Assembly (NCBI GenBank): GCA_019828595.1
Contig: JAHQRK010000014.1
Span: 1,302,001 to 1,366,000, forward strand
Origin: Aphanomyces cochlioides
Taxonomy: Eukaryota; Oomycota; Saprolegniomycetes; Saprolegniales; Verrucalvaceae
Direction: 5' to 3'
Length of the DNA: 64,000 bases
In this document: positions 1 to 12,276 of the stretch, one piece after another
Numbering within the stretch: the stretch's first letter is position 1
Layout of the letters: each line of letters begins with the position of its first letter
Notes under the pieces: generated by a model
What the model was told of the DNA's origin: nothing
Databases searched by the model: none
What the model saw: only the letters and a program-made list of their open reading frames with translations
Program-made: the position numbers and the translations under genes

Positions 1-977
1 GGCCAAATGCTGAACGTCATCATGGTCTCGTCGTTGTCGGTGATGAAGCTATAAGATCCCTTGTGCTGCATGTCGCCAAAAGATTGCGTGGTCAGGATGG
101 CGCGCTTCGTCAGATTGCGAATCCACGGGTAGACGCTTCGGTAGAATGCGAACAATTCGCGTTGAGAGAGAGTTGGGTTGGGAGTTCTCTGGGGCTCGTT
201 CAAGAGGCCGAGGCCGAGGAACGCATCATCATCTTTGTATCGGTTGATGATGAACTTGACCAAGTCTGTCGTCGCGTTGTACGCCAATTTGTTTTGAGCA
301 AGGTCAAAGTCTCTGCCAGATGTGACGGGGGCGGAACTAGGCTTCGAGTTCTGAGCTCCCAACGCAGCTGTGATATCGACGAGCACGGAGATGTTGTGCG
401 TCTTGGCCCATTCTTTGATGAGCTTGTCAAGGTAGTCAGCAGATCCTGCAGTAAACATCGAGTAGTGGAGGGGCAACCAATTCGTCGGGTCGTTCGTAAT
501 CGACTCCGTGTAGTTGGTGCCTGTGATCCAGAACCCAATGGGGACGCGTACTGTGTTCAATTTTGCTGCCGCAATGGCTCTGATGTCGTCTTCGGTGATC
601 CATGTATCTCGGTGGGTTTTGAACTTGGCGTCCATTTCGGTTTTCTTGTTGTTGTTCTTATACCAGTCCGCAACAGCAAACTCTCCAAGCGCTGAGACGT
701 TTGCTGGAACTCCTTGGTAAATGACGGACGAAGGAGTGACTTCATAGTCGGCAACGAGCCAGCCCGCAAGGTTAACACCTTGGACTTTCACGTGTCTTTC
801 AGTAATTGCGTACGACATGTGATAGTTGGGTGGATCTGGACGCTGCGAGATGCTCAGCAGGATGCAAACACCGATAACAACACCAAGTGGTAGACAGAAC
901 CATAAAAGACGGCGCAGAATCACCACGGAGGAGCTTACTTTGGCCACGGGTTCATCCAGAGCTGGGTCGTTCTTCAT
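1..977 (-). CDS. GH5-family exo-1,3-beta-glucanase-like protein, C-terminus cut by window edge
   Basis: The minus strand reads open from an ATG at 977 to the window edge (about 325 codons seen). A short acidic cytosolic stretch is followed by a hydrophobic segment (about residues 18-40) that looks like a type II signal anchor, then a glycosidase domain with GVNLAGWLVADY, the RVPIGFWI strand and, near residue 260, LLNEP, whose Glu is the expected GH5 acid/base. The nucleophile Glu would lie beyond the edge. Known relatives are oomycete and fungal glucan 1,3-beta-glucosidases, which trim beta-1,3-glucan of cell walls; that role is inferred here. The same frame stays open upstream of 977 to a TAG near 1183 but contains no further Met, so 977 is the best start. 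Confidence 0.85.
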   Translation of the reverse strand, partial: MKNDPALDEPVAKVSSSVVILRRLLWFCLPLGVVIGVCILLSISQRPDPPNYHMSYAITERHVKVQGVNLAGWLVADYEVTPSSVIYQGVPANVSALGEFAVADWYKNNNKKTEMDAKFKTHRDTWITEDDIRAIAAAKLNTVRVPIGFWITGTNYTESITNDPTNWLPLHYSMFTAGSADYLDKLIKEWAKTHNISVLVDITAALGAQNSKPSSAPVTSGRDFDLAQNKLAYNATTDLVKFIINRYKDDDAFLGLGLLNEPQRTPNPTLSQRELFAFYRSVYPWIRNLTKRAILTTQSFGDMQHKGSYSFITDNDETMMTFSIW

Positions 978-2226
978 CTCGACGGCGCCAGAGCAGAATC
1001 GAAAACTGGTCTGCAGTTCTGCATCGAGCTGGGCTCTTGCATCTGATTGGTGGAAATATGGAATGCTCGACGGGGAATTTTCCCACTGGATTGTCAAGGT
1101 GAACCATACAATTCGGAAACTCTGTGCCGTTTGAATAACCGTTGAATAACCAGCACCCAAGCACTCATGACTGTGATTCTATTCAAAGTGGTGTGCGAAG
1201 GAGATTCAAAACTTGAGGGAAAATGTTCTTAAATATCAAGACTAGTGTTGACTTGTGATCACGTGGATTGTGTAGGTCCAGTGGTCAGTCTGCACCCAGG
1301 TGAGTAGAAATCATCTGCAAGCAACAACGAAATGGGAAGAATCCGAATGTATTGAGTGGAATACTCCTAGTCAAGAGATCCAAATTTTCAGGTCTGGCGT
1401 GTGCAACAACCACGGCAATAATTTATTGCACCCAAATTTCCAAAAACAATTCTTGAAATTGATGTCTTAATTGCAGTATCAGGAATTTCGCACTTGTGGA
1501 TTGTCCAAGCAAGCAGTGCAAGTCGGACGCAGGTCGAATGTAGGAGACACTGGTTCATGTGTTGGTTTCATTTAGCGCAGAGTGTTCTCGTTTTTGTGTC
1601 TCAAATTCTGCCGACCAGCATTTTATACTTTTTCGAAAAATGTAATTTTTGGTTTTATTTTCATATTTTATGGTGATTTTTATTCTTTTTCGCAAAAATC
1701 GTTTCTGGTGCTTGTCTATTCAACCAAGCAAAGATGGAATTTTCCAACACATGACGTGTTGTCTCGACTCTGTAGATATCGCTGTGACGGAAGAAATGAC
1801 TCCAGAGGCGGTGCTCCATCATTCCTTTTATGGACACACCAATTTAGAAGCAAGTGTGTGGGAGTTGTTGGGGCCGCGGTATGTACCAACACTTCCCAAT
1901 GCAATTCGTAGTCTGAATTCAAACCTTGTGGCAGGCTCTATCGTGTTTCTCTCGGATTTGCTCATAGTTACAGGTTGCAAGTCGATGAATAGTCTTGGTT
2001 GCCCATGCTAGTTCTTCTCGCCGCTGTCCTATTTAGAAAACCTTAATGTTTAGATGTGTTGGTGGCGACGACCTCCCAAGGCCATGATACTTTACTATAG
2101 TACATCAGGAATCAAGATAAGTGCAATGATTCTATTCATGTCAGTCTACTTGGTGGAGATGCATGACTTGCTGCTTGTTTCGTTCCAGCAAGGCAATGCA
2201 GAATATCGCTTGGAATGCCCAACAAC
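978..2226. other. Intergenic region, no supported gene
   Basis: About 1.25 kb, partly AT-rich (1580-1720). A plus-strand reading frame at 1649-2011 (120 codons) has a reasonably protein-like second half (about 1755-1960) but no recognisable motif and a very hydrophobic, AT-rich start. I do not call it a gene. No repeats or RNA genes were seen. Confidence 0.4.
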
Positions 2227-2940
2227 TTACTTGTCCTTCTTCGCTTCCACGACGTACTTGCGAATGCAATCTTCTTTCAACTTGGCAAAACCATTCGGGA
2301 GCGACGCATAAGCTTCGACAGCTTTAGGCACACGGATCACGTTAGCAGGTGCATGTTCAGCGTAAAAGTTGGTCAACCATGCCGTCATTTGGCGATGTTT
2401 TCGCATTCGCCACAACCAGGGAACCACGAAAAACACACTGCTACAAAGGAGGCCAACCATAACAGCGCCAGTCATGCCATCTCCAAACAAGTAGCGCATC
2501 GCCATATTGAACGCAATCCAGGACATGTTGTACCACGTTAGCATGGCTTGGACTTTTTCAGGGCTCAACTTGGAATCAATATCTTTGGGTAAGTTCGAAC
2601 CCGTGGCTTTCAGCAAGGATCCAATTTGGTCGTGGACAATCTTGTTGACGGATTGCAAGCCACGTAGGTCCCCAGGAAATGCATTATTTGCGACAGCTGA
2701 TCCCTCGGATTTGCCTCGGGTTTCTTCCTTCACGTCATCCGTTGTCATCAATGCTTGAATTTGCGAGACTTGTTCAGGGCTGAGGACATACGCTGCCATG
2801 TCCGTGTCATCAGCGTTGATAGCCCCCAGGTCGACATTTAAACTTCCATCCACGTAGACATCCTTGGTAATAGCTCTTTCTTCAGCTCGCAAAGAGCAGA
2901 TCGCCGCCACGAGGAAGCCAACAAGCGCGACAAAGTGCAT
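2227..2940 (-). CDS. Secretory-pathway membrane protein of unknown function
   Basis: A single-exon ORF of 237 aa. It starts with a classical signal peptide (residues 1 to about 19, ending near SLRA) and continues with a hydrophilic, Asp/Glu-rich lumenal part. A hydrophobic segment follows at about residues 145-178 (AVMVGLLCSSVFFVVPWLW), then a basic patch RMRKHR and a C-terminal tail ending KKDK. This layout suggests a type I membrane protein. The KKDK end resembles the KKxx/KxKxx dilysine ER-retrieval signals but is not a perfect match, so ER residence is only a possibility. I do not recognise the family. The gene is divergent from the thioredoxin-fold gene, with about 440 bp between starts. 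Confidence 0.75.
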   Translation of the reverse strand: MHFVALVGFLVAAICSLRAEERAITKDVYVDGSLNVDLGAINADDTDMAAYVLSPEQVSQIQALMTTDDVKEETRGKSEGSAVANNAFPGDLRGLQSVNKIVHDQIGSLLKATGSNLPKDIDSKLSPEKVQAMLTWYNMSWIAFNMAMRYLFGDGMTGAVMVGLLCSSVFFVVPWLWRMRKHRQMTAWLTNFYAEHAPANVIRVPKAVEAYASLPNGFAKLKEDCIRKYVVEAKKDK

Positions 2941-3379
2941 CTTCTCTTGCTGCAGATTTCAAAAATGACCGAAAGATCGCTTTTTCGAAAAACCTCTCAG
3001 AGCGTATGCTCTTCGAAACTCTAATAATTTATATATGGAGAAGACATTTCACCTATGTGCATTGTCAAAGTGAATATCAAGTTTTGGAAAATTTCCGTAG
3101 AATGGCATGGCGCCGCAAGGACGACGCAATGGGCAGAAGAAGACAACGCAATTGACGCTGCATGGCGTATTTCGACTGATGATGTTTGTTAGATGATGGC
3201 AAGATGGCACGCCCGTCCTGACGCTGAGAGAACGGATGGACAAGGCGGAACCTGATTGCTGCTGATGTTTCGGTAAACGACTCGGGCTCACGATGTCAAG
3301 CTAATGAGGCTACACCTCGCGAACGCTAGGAAGATTCAATGTCGGCGTATAGAAAGCTCTCCGCCTATGGCTTCAGCTC
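2941..3379. promoter_or_regulatory. Shared divergent promoter region
   Basis: About 440 bp between two divergent starts (2940 on minus, 3380 on plus). It includes an AT-rich patch near 3020-3040. No specific element could be identified. Confidence 0.35.
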
Positions 3380-4145
3380 ATGCAACCATTTCAGTTGCTG
3401 AGATCTCTCAAAACCGCAAAGATGATGCAGATTGGAGCGGAACTTTCGCGGCAGTTACAGGACTACAAAGGTGTAACTGCCAGCTGGCCACTAGACGCAG
3501 AACCACCTCCAACCATGGCAAGCATCATTGTCAACTCGACGGCGCCGGACTTTGACATTGTCGACCTCGAGACAGGAGCAACATACTCGTTCTGTGACAT
3601 CGCATTGAATGGCAATCCGACAGTCGTCATGTTCTACGCCACGTGGTGCAACTCGTGCGTCCCCGCCGTCGAAGAGTTTGAGATGTGGTCCAAGCACAAC
3701 ATCCCGACGCCTTACATCAACTTTGTCTTGATCAACGTCGACAAGCACGTACGTCATCGCATGACGGACTTTGATCTTGACTCCATGGTGCGCTGTAGAT
3801 TGGCAATGCGATGAAATTCGTGTCAGAAATCAACCCAAAGACCAAGAAACCACGCGTGTGCACGGAATATCGCGGCGATGGCGACATGCCGACGGTCATC
3901 CATGTCGGCTGTGAAGATATTCCCGAGGGTATAGCGCTCGAACTGCTCGAATTTCCCATGACGTAGGCTATGGTGTGCATGTCGTGCCGCACAAGTTGGT
4001 CATCGACCAGAATGGCGTCGTCGTGCGCAACTTTGACGATTTCCACTGGGATGACATTGCGGGACTTTTCAAACATCGCTTTGAAGAAGACAACAAGTGC
4101 CACTGGACGCCGTTCCTCTTCCCAGACGCGACGCCCGCCATGTAG
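3380..4145 (+). CDS. Thioredoxin-fold (TlpA/nucleoredoxin-like) protein
   Basis: Three exons. The first carries a redoxin-type fold with the strand VVMFYATWCNSC, a CxxC redox motif (CNSC) after the usual Trp, then VPAVEEFEMW. Introns are inferred at about 3749-3798 (gtacgtcatc...ctgtag) and 3930-3966 (gtatagcg...gacgtag). The last exon gives a Tyr-Gly-Val...HKLVIDQNGVVV strand and ends at TAG 4143-4145. The size (about 210 aa) fits single-domain thioredoxin-like proteins that reduce disulfides. No signal peptide is evident. Met at 3380, 3421 or 3424 could be the start; I chose the first. The stop is only about 24 bp from the end of the convergent cyclic-nucleotide-binding gene. Confidence 0.8.
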
Positions 4146-4169
4146 ATTCATGCGTTAATCCTTGGTAAA

Positions 4170-6254
4170 TCACTCTCGCGAGTTTCCTCGCCATCTTGCA
4201 ACGTCGTCGGCGGCGGTTTGATGATCGGTGCTGCAATGACCTCAGTCGAGAACCTCCGCAAGGCACACTTACTTGACAATGAGCGACCCATTTTCGTCGT
4301 CGATGGCCGTAGATAGCATTGACTTTGCGCATTCGCAACGGCATTGTTCGGTGCGGTCCATATCGTCCTGGCCAATGCTGGGAATTGCAGCACGGGGTGG
4401 ATCTCCTGCGTCTCAGGGTGCTTCTGGCACGCGACAATGGGATGCTCTGTCGACACGTTCGTCAGTTGATGGAAAGCAGCAGCAGGGAGCGACCTTGCGT
4501 GTATCCTCTCGCACTCTTTTGGGCTTTGTTGTACGCTCGCACTTGAGCCGTCGTGGATTGCAGTGTTGCATTCCATATCAAGCGATACCTTCACGCGAAT
4601 CAACTCATGACCGAGAGGAAGAACGACGCCGTACCGCTCGCAGAGCTTGTCGATCGCTTTCACACTGAACGAATGGACCGTCGATGCGCAATGCACTTTG
4701 TCAATCACGACTAAATGGGCTTCTGTCTTGACGACTGCAGTGTGCACGCGCGTTGGCATCTAGACTCTCGTCATGATCACATTGCATGGATAGCAAGCTC
4801 AATCAACCTTGACAAAGTATTCCATGCCAAAGCAGCCCGTCGGTTCCACGACATAGCTCGGCACTTGGATGTGTGTTTTGTGCGACTGGACTGCCCAACT
4901 GTTGACGCTGGTCGGTCGACGGTGTTTCGTCTCGAACAGGACGTTCTTCTCGAGGGAAATCGTGCCTAGCATGGATCATTAGCTCCTTGGAATGAATGGA
5001 TGGCTGTGGATCGTACCAGATTTGACGATATACAGCGCGTCGACTTCTTCGCCTTCCATGTAGACGCAATTCCCAGCGTGCAAGAAGAGATCAACCGAGA
5101 CGGACTCAAAGTAGCGCAGCTTGTTGTCTGAAAAGTCGCGGAAGATCGACACGTCCGTGCGGAGCCACTTTGTGAGCTTCTTCCGGCGCTTCGCTTGGTA
5201 CCGATAGACGTTCTTCTGGTAGTCTTCGCCGCGAATGACGAGCAAGTCGGCGGGACACGTCTCCGTCACTTGAATATCCGCCGTCCGTTTGGCATCTTCA
5301 TGCTCGAGCGCCACTTCGCCAAAGCTCATGCCTTTCTTGAGCGTCCCAACCTTCTCGTTGTTGACGATAATGTCAACCTATGACGTTTTCAGTATCATAG
5401 ATCGCCGCTCTGCCGCTTACTTCGCCATTGACGATGATGTAGCATGCATCGCCGACGTCACCTTTCCGAAAGATGATTTGGTTTGGGGAATATGAGGCCC
5501 AGCGCATGCGTTTGGCGATTTCGCCCGCTTGGACGGCGTTGAGCGCTTTGAGTGACGGGACGTAGACAAGCCACTTGGAGAGCAATTGAATGTCAATCCC
5601 ATTGCGCTTCTCGGGCTCTTTCTGCGCGGCGAGGCGGACCTTCTCGTCTTCGCTGCATGCGCGATTGCTGAAGCGAGGAAAGAACGACTGAAAGTCCTTG
5701 CGCTCCGTGAGCCACTACAAGTCCAAGCCGTAACTCGAAACTACCGAGGAAGATGCAGTACCTGTGGAAAGATTGGCGTCGATTTCGTTCGTGCCAGCGA
5801 CGAGGCTGCTTGTAGATCATGGCTCTGCACTGGCTCGCCGCTCATTGACCGCATGTCAAGTGGTGGCCTTAATATAGTCACCGCCGAAACTGTCAAGTAT
5901 GCTGCTTCCCTCATCAAATCAGTGTGAAGCCACAAACTCCATCGAGGTCGTCAAAAGGAGCTCCCCCAGTGGCTCCATTAGCATTGCGCAGGTCATGCTA
6001 GTGACTCCAGAGCTAAAGACTTTGGGTAGACGTCGATAGAGGGCTGCCAAGAACGTGTGGACGTCGTGGAATTCGTGGCGAGTAATGTCCTAACGTCATC
6101 CGACTCGTGGCTTCAGCGTTTCCTCGATATCATTTGTTTCATCATCCACTTGACCAGGTGACAGCTCTTGGGATGGCTCCAGCAGTGAAGAATTGCCATG
6201 TTGACGGAGCTTGTGGTGGGTTTCAAGTCGTCCTCCAGAGTGTTTCTCAGCCAT
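4170..6254 (-). CDS. Cyclic-nucleotide-binding-domain protein
   Basis: Multi-exon minus-strand gene. It begins at ATG 6254 (MAEKHSGG...). An exon with ITRHEFHDVHTFLAALYRRLPKVF follows, and then a CNB domain split over exons: IIFRKGDVGDACYIIVNGE in 5373-5585, and MSFGEVALEHEDAKRTADI plus ADLLVI in 4979-5372. The FGEVAL segment is the phosphate-binding cassette, but the Arg that normally contacts the phosphate is followed here by an insertion-like EHEDAKRTA, so ligand binding is likely but not certain. A second, weaker CNB-like strand (CVYMEGEEVDALYIVKSG) follows. The family includes PKA regulatory subunits and uncharacterised protist CNB proteins. C-terminal exons are ambiguous: the best frame ends at TGA 4170-4172, an alternative at 4148. 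Confidence 0.7.
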
Positions 6255-6579
6255 TGAACGGTATCTGAGCGTCAGAACTCGACGTTTTCAGGTGGGTTGA
6301 CCACAAGTGATGCAGGGAAGGAAAAGCCAGCAGCTGAAAGCGTTTCATGCTTGAGAACAGTCCGTGAAGCTTTGGCGAGAGAAGGCTCTTCTCGACAAGA
6401 TCGCACGTGTCCAACGGGAAGTTTCACAACCGTCGGTTTCGCCCTTGTCAATGCCCCACGTCGACACTTTAGACTTGAAGTTTGTATACTTTTGGGATTT
6501 TGAGCGCCAGAATCAAGCGTTTCAAGCAGGACCCTGCGGATCTTGCATCGGGTTTGCGCTTCACAACTCATTGCTCTCG
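6255..6579. promoter_or_regulatory. Divergent intergenic promoter region
   Basis: 325 bp between the start of the CNB gene (minus) and the leishmanolysin-like gene (plus). Short ORFs overlap on both strands, but none shows family features. No element was resolved. Confidence 0.3.
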
Positions 6580-9500
6580 ATGCGACGCACCCTTGAGGCC
6601 GTTCTTGCGGCCGCGGCGGTGGTTCTCGCGCACGGTGGTCATGACTGCATGCACGACTATCAACTGAATCGCTTTGAGGTACTTTTCACCACGTTTGAGT
6701 CGCATGTTTGACCAAGTTGTCCACGGCAGCGGTCTGTCAACTTGGACACGCTCACGAACGAACAAGTACTCGAGACGCCAGGATCGCGCCGTCTCGCTGA
6801 CGCTTCGAAGCTCTTTCAACCGATTCGCATCTCGTTTGACGTGTCCAAACTCACCAGGTAGACAGCTCTCCCTCGGAGTCGACTGATGGAGTCCGTCGTA
6901 GTGATCCAGGATATCTCTGTTCCAAGGCGGGAGACGTCGTTACGCGTGATGGATCTTCATACACATGCACGCAAAACGATCTCCTGACCAAGGACAAAGC
7001 GGATTTCATCATCACGGTGCTCCTCCCTGCCGTCAAGACTTACTTTTCCAACGTCTTGTCCGTCCAGCCCGTCATTGGTCCCTTGATCGTGCGTCACTTA
7101 TCTGGAGCGATGACCATGGAGCTCATCGCTCTTCCGTAGATCTCTGGCATTGGATGCCAGTCGAATGAATGGGCGTGCTGTTCGTCGTCCATTCCATCCT
7201 ACTTGTCCAAGACTGGGGTTGCCAACACGGACTTCATAATCCACGTCACGGCGCGACCGACTTCTGGCGCTGTCCTGGCGTGGGCTCTTCCCTGCAACAT
7301 TGATCAATATGGCCGTCCGATCTCTGGCCAAGCCAACTTTGGTCCCAATCGGTCTGTGCTTCAACCCTTCAACTGGCTGACACTGCAACGTAGACTCGAC
7401 ACGCAAGCGGCCAGTCGCGCGGGTCAAATCGGCACGGCCATTCATGAAATCACGCACGCGCTGGCCTTCTCGTCGTCGCGCTTTGGCGATTTCCGTCAAC
7501 CTCTCAACGGTCCTCAGTGGGGCTCGGCAAATGTCATCTCCCAGACGCAGCAGAATGGCATCTACGTGACGAAACTCATCACGCCGCAAGTCGTCAAACA
7601 AGTCAAGCTGCAGTTCAACTGCCCCAACTGGTACACTGACGCTCTCGCGAGCATGCTGACGAAATGGTAGGCCTGGAGCTGGCGCCGAGTTGGAAAATGG
7701 ACCGACGGGATCGAGCGCATACTCGAGCCACTGGGAGAAGCGCCTCTTCCACAACGAGTACATGACGGCGACGAGCTCGTCGAATCCAGTCTTCTCGGCC
7801 ATCACGCTCGCCTTCTTTGAGGACACGGGTTGGTACACTGCCAACTACTCGACGGCGCAGACGTTGTCGTGGGGATATCTCGAAGGCTGCGACTTTGCAA
7901 CGTAAGATGCATTACCTTTGACTTACTAGGCTCATGGAGATGACTTGTAGCGGCCGATGCTCAGGATGGAGCAGCGACTACTTCTGTTCTAGCGCCAGTG
8001 AGCACTGCTCAGCGACGCGGGATGCCAAGGGCTACTGTGACGTTACGAGCTACACATCGAGCATCCCATCGGGCTTCCAGTACTTCAGCAACGTCGCATT
8101 TGGCGGTCAAGACTCGTATTCCGACTACTGCCCGACGTATCAAGGCTACAGCAACGGCGCTTGCTCCGACACGGTACCGCTCCTGCCTTTGTCCGTCGGC
8201 GCTGATGTTTGCTTGTCCTCCAGACGACGTACATGGACACGGATCTCGGCGAAGAGCTAGGGCCAGCGAGTCAGTGCTTTCAATCAAAACTGACCAAGAG
8301 CGGCTCGAGGAGCTCCTCACCGGCGTGCTATCCCGTTGTGAAATGCGATCAACGGAGCATGTACATCCGCGTGGGCGGGCAAGTCGTGGCGTGTCCATTG
8401 GCGGGCGGTGAGATTTCAGTTCCAGGCTTTGTTGGCACTGTGACGTACGTCGTTCGTCGCCTTCCTTCCCTCGTCTGACTCTACTTGTAGATGTCCGGCA
8501 GCAAACAAGATGTGTCAGCGCCTTCAGACGCAATGTTCAGGCCAGGGAATTCTCCAAGTCGATGGAACTTGTGCATGCAGCGCTGGTTTCCACGGCACCG
8601 ACTGCTCGCGCAAGGACTGTCCAGCGACGAACGGTGTCTCTTGCTCTGGCCACGGCACCTGCGACGACAAAGTCGGTGTTTGTACCTGTGACGCCGCCTA
8701 CACTGGTCTGGCTTGCTCGGATCTGCTCTGTCCAGTCGTCGCGGGCGACAAATTCACCGGCAAGCAATGCTCTGGCCATGGCACATGCAACTACGCGTCG
8801 GGAACTTGTACCTGCGCCAGTGGATATTCAGGTTTGCCACTCCGTTGAGCATCATGAGCTCATGTAACTCGTAGGCAAAGCTTGTGAGTGCGTCCCTGGC
8901 TGCACGACGTGCCAAAACGCTGGCTCGTGCGACTGCATGACTGGTAAATCGCGCTCTCCTTGCTCTTCATGTCTAACTTGCAAGCGCAGGCTCGTGTGTT
9001 TGTCCTGCTGGGTCGTATGGAAGCAAGTGCCAAACTCTCGGCGATGCACCGATCACGACGCTCCAGTTGGACGGTGGAGCGACCGTCCAGAGCAGCGTTC
9101 CTGCCAAGGTAAGCTCGTGATGGAGACGTTCGCATGGCGCTCATCCGATGCCAATCGTAGACGTATGCTTACTTCAAAGTGCTCTTGAATTCCAGCTCGT
9201 CGGACATCACTGCCGTGCTCAAGTCTGTCTCTGGCGGTACGTCCGCGCAGGGAGCGGCATGGAACGTAACACGGCGACTTGCATGTAGATGCTGACTTGT
9301 ACGGTTCATTTGCCGACACATATCCCGGTCCAGCGTCGCGCCGCACATCTCTCTTCATCAGCAACGCGAATCGAACGGATGGACTGGATGAAATCCAGCT
9401 CTGCGGCACGCTGGGCGAGTTCCCAAGAGCGCTCAACGACACGTTCCGCTTCTGCAGTCAGCCCAACACACTGCTCGTCCAAGGCGCGCCCGGGTATTTC

Positions 9501-12051
9501 TACATTGCGGTCTTTGGGTTCACTGCCGCGACGTTCGAACTCCACGTCGAGTCGGATCCATGCGTGAATGAATCCTGCTCCAACCATGGCCAATGCGGCA
9601 AAGTAAGCAACGCATTCCTTGAGCTCGTCGTCATGTCTTCCGTTAGTACTATGCCGGGGTCTGTGCTTGCGATCGCTTCTGGTCGGGGGAGCAATGTTCA
9701 ACGCCGCAATGCCGTCCGGATTGCATTGACTTCAACACGTGCAATTCTCCAGTAAGTTCTCCATGATCTCACCCCCTCTGGATGGATGCTGACGTGTTCC
9801 TAGTCGTCGCCGCCGTCGTTGTTTTCAGGCTTGCGCAATTCGACGCAGTGCTACGGCAATGGCGAATGCGTCGTCATGACGGACTCCAAAGGCGTCGAGC
9901 AGCCGACATGCGTCTGCGACGAAGCTTTCTCGTACGCCAACCCGACAGACGACCAGTCGATTTGCAAAGTTCCCATCCCGTCCATCGACTTCATCCAGCA
10001 TTTCAACGGCCCCTTTACAATTCAAGGCACGACGCTCGACAATCAGGTCTCCGTCGGCGTCTGGGCGATCTACACGTTGACGATTCAGCCGTCGTGGCAG
10101 TTTGTCTACGTCCAACTGGAACGCCTCTCGGACGGCAGCGATCCTCTTCTTGTCGTCCGCAAGACAAAACTCCCCTCGCTTGATCTTGCGCATCCGTATC
10201 CCCTCCAAGCTGCCGATCCCGCCGCTTGGACAAGTGCGTCTCGCATCCAGCGCGTCATGCTCACCCGAGCGAGTTCAACGGTGACAAACGACTTGCTCTA
10301 CATTGGCGTCTACAACTCTCGCTATGCTCGCAATGCCCTTGCGTTCACACTCACCGTCCAGACCAACTCGACGTGCGACGGACCAACGACCGCCGCATGT
10401 GGTGGAAACTGCGACGTTGCAACGCCCAAGTTATGTCAGTGCGGAGCCAATGCGACGGGAGATTTCTGCGACTTGGTCAACATTCCCCACCAAAGTCTCA
10501 TGCTCTCCCAGCCGTTGTCCATCGCGCCGTCCATCGTGCTCTACGAAGGAGGCTGGCAGGTACTGTCGTCGTCGTCGTCATCACCGAGCGGTGGAGCTTA
10601 CTTTTCTCGGTAGTATTTGACATTTGACGTCGTGGATCCACTCGTGGAGTTTGTCAAAGTCGAGCTCACGATGAGCAAGAGCAGCCCAAATATCAAGCCA
10701 CTGGTTCTCGTACGAGGTACAGAGCGCTGTCTCCTTCGTCGCCGCTGACATGGACCGCAGGACCGCTTGAAACGGGCTTTCCATCGTTGGATTTGAGCTC
10801 CGCCATGGATTTCAACGGCACGACGACGGCAGATTCGACGTCGCAAGTCGTGCTCGTGCCCGTGACCACGTCATGTCGAGGCCCCCAGTGCTACAAAGTT
10901 GCAATCCACAACAAAATCTACTCGGACGGCGTCTTGCAAGCCAACGTGACCATCTCCGGCATCGCGTCGGCCACAGATGCATTCCCAAGGACAGAATGTC
11001 CGAGCACTACGGGCGACGACTTGTACGTCTCCCAGCATCTCTGACGCGGCTAAGCTGTTCTTCTCTGTAGGAACTGCCATGGCCGCGGCACATGTGTCCT
11101 CGTGTCTTCTCAACCGACGTGCAAGTGCAAGAATGGCTGGAGCGGCGTCCGATGTAATTCGCCGCGAGCCTTTGCGATTTCGCAACTTTGGGCGGCGGCG
11201 GCCAACATTACCTTCCTCTGCAGTCTTTGTCAAGCGACGTTTACCCTCGCCAATGGCGCCGTTGCGATGTACATGCTGCCACAGAGCATGCAGCCCAACA
11301 CAGGCCTCCAGGTGCGCGTACGAGCTTCAGGAACGTCGTCGGTCTCGCCAAACATTTACGTGTCGGAGGTACGTCTTGCAGCCATGCCATAAATAATTTG
11401 ACTGACCGGTGACTTGTAGGTTCTCCCGCGATCCATATATGATTTCACCACGGTTTCCTTCTCGGTACTTCCATCACTGACGCTCTGGACGCTCAAGGAG
11501 AGCTGGCATAGGACGCAAGCGAAGAAGTCGTGCAGCTGACTACTCAACCACTTGAAGGGCATTTCTGGATTGCCATTTACTCGGAAGCGCCGCTCGCGAT
11601 GGATGCCAGCACGAGCAACTGGACGACATTCACGATCGAGTCAAGTTTGCTCCCGCTCAACACGACCACGATCGACAAACGATTGATCACGACGACGAGC
11701 TTCTTTGCCTCGGTCATGACGTGGTTGACCACAAATCCGTTTGGCATTGTCGTGTTGAGTCTCTTTTTGATCTTCCTCGGTCTCGCCATCTTTTACTTTG
11801 TCTGGCGTACGTTCCGCGCTCCAGACAACCAAGACAGCGCGGTACGAATCCATTTCATAGCCTTTCTTGATAGTTCTGTGTAGATCAGCACCCTTGCGGC
11901 AGATTTAGGCGAAGCAGCAGCACGAAGCGAGGAAGCGCGCGAACGACCGACGTCTCCACTGCGATCTGGCCGTTCTTTGAGCGACGCAATCACACCAAGC
12001 GCACCTCCAGCCGATCTAGATGTCGAACTCGCCCAAGTCGATCGCATTTGA
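6580..12051 (+). CDS. Leishmanolysin-like (peptidase M8) metalloprotease with EGF repeats and C-terminal TM anchor
   Basis: Large gene with roughly 18 short introns, most beginning gta/gtg and ending tag/cag. Exon 1 (6580-6679) encodes a signal peptide; exon 2 (6730-6857) continues with NLDTLTNEQVLE. The zinc motif HEITH lies near 7447-7461 in GTAIHEITHAL. A His in YSSHWEKRLF about 77 residues later is the likely third ligand. Cys-rich EGF-like modules follow (CSGHGTC pattern near 8640-8790, again near 9580). Later modules resemble lectin or beta-sandwich pre-peptidase C-terminal repeats. A single TM helix (about 11735-11800, IVVLSLFLIFLGLAIFYFVW) and an acidic cytosolic tail end at TGA 12049-12051. 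Expected role: surface zinc protease. A paralog lies at 49526-52220. Confidence 0.88.
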
Positions 12052-12276
12052 GCGTCGTAGCGTCTAGATTTATGATTTATGAACCTTGTCTTTGAATGAC
12101 TTTCCATCGTGTCGTCGACTTCAACAAAAGGAGAAAATGCGGGAGAAAGGAAGTTTTGATTGGACAAAAATCAATTTTTGGACGAATTTTATTGGTTTTC
12201 ATTTTATTTAGAGACTTTTGATTGGTTAATTTTGGTCAAATAGTTTTAACTGTTCATTTTGCAATAAGATCTGAAG

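Noticed and set aside
7098..7844. 248-aa minus-strand ORF opposite the leishmanolysin-like gene
   Set aside because: It is the antisense of well-supported M8 protease exons (HEITH region) and shows no family features.
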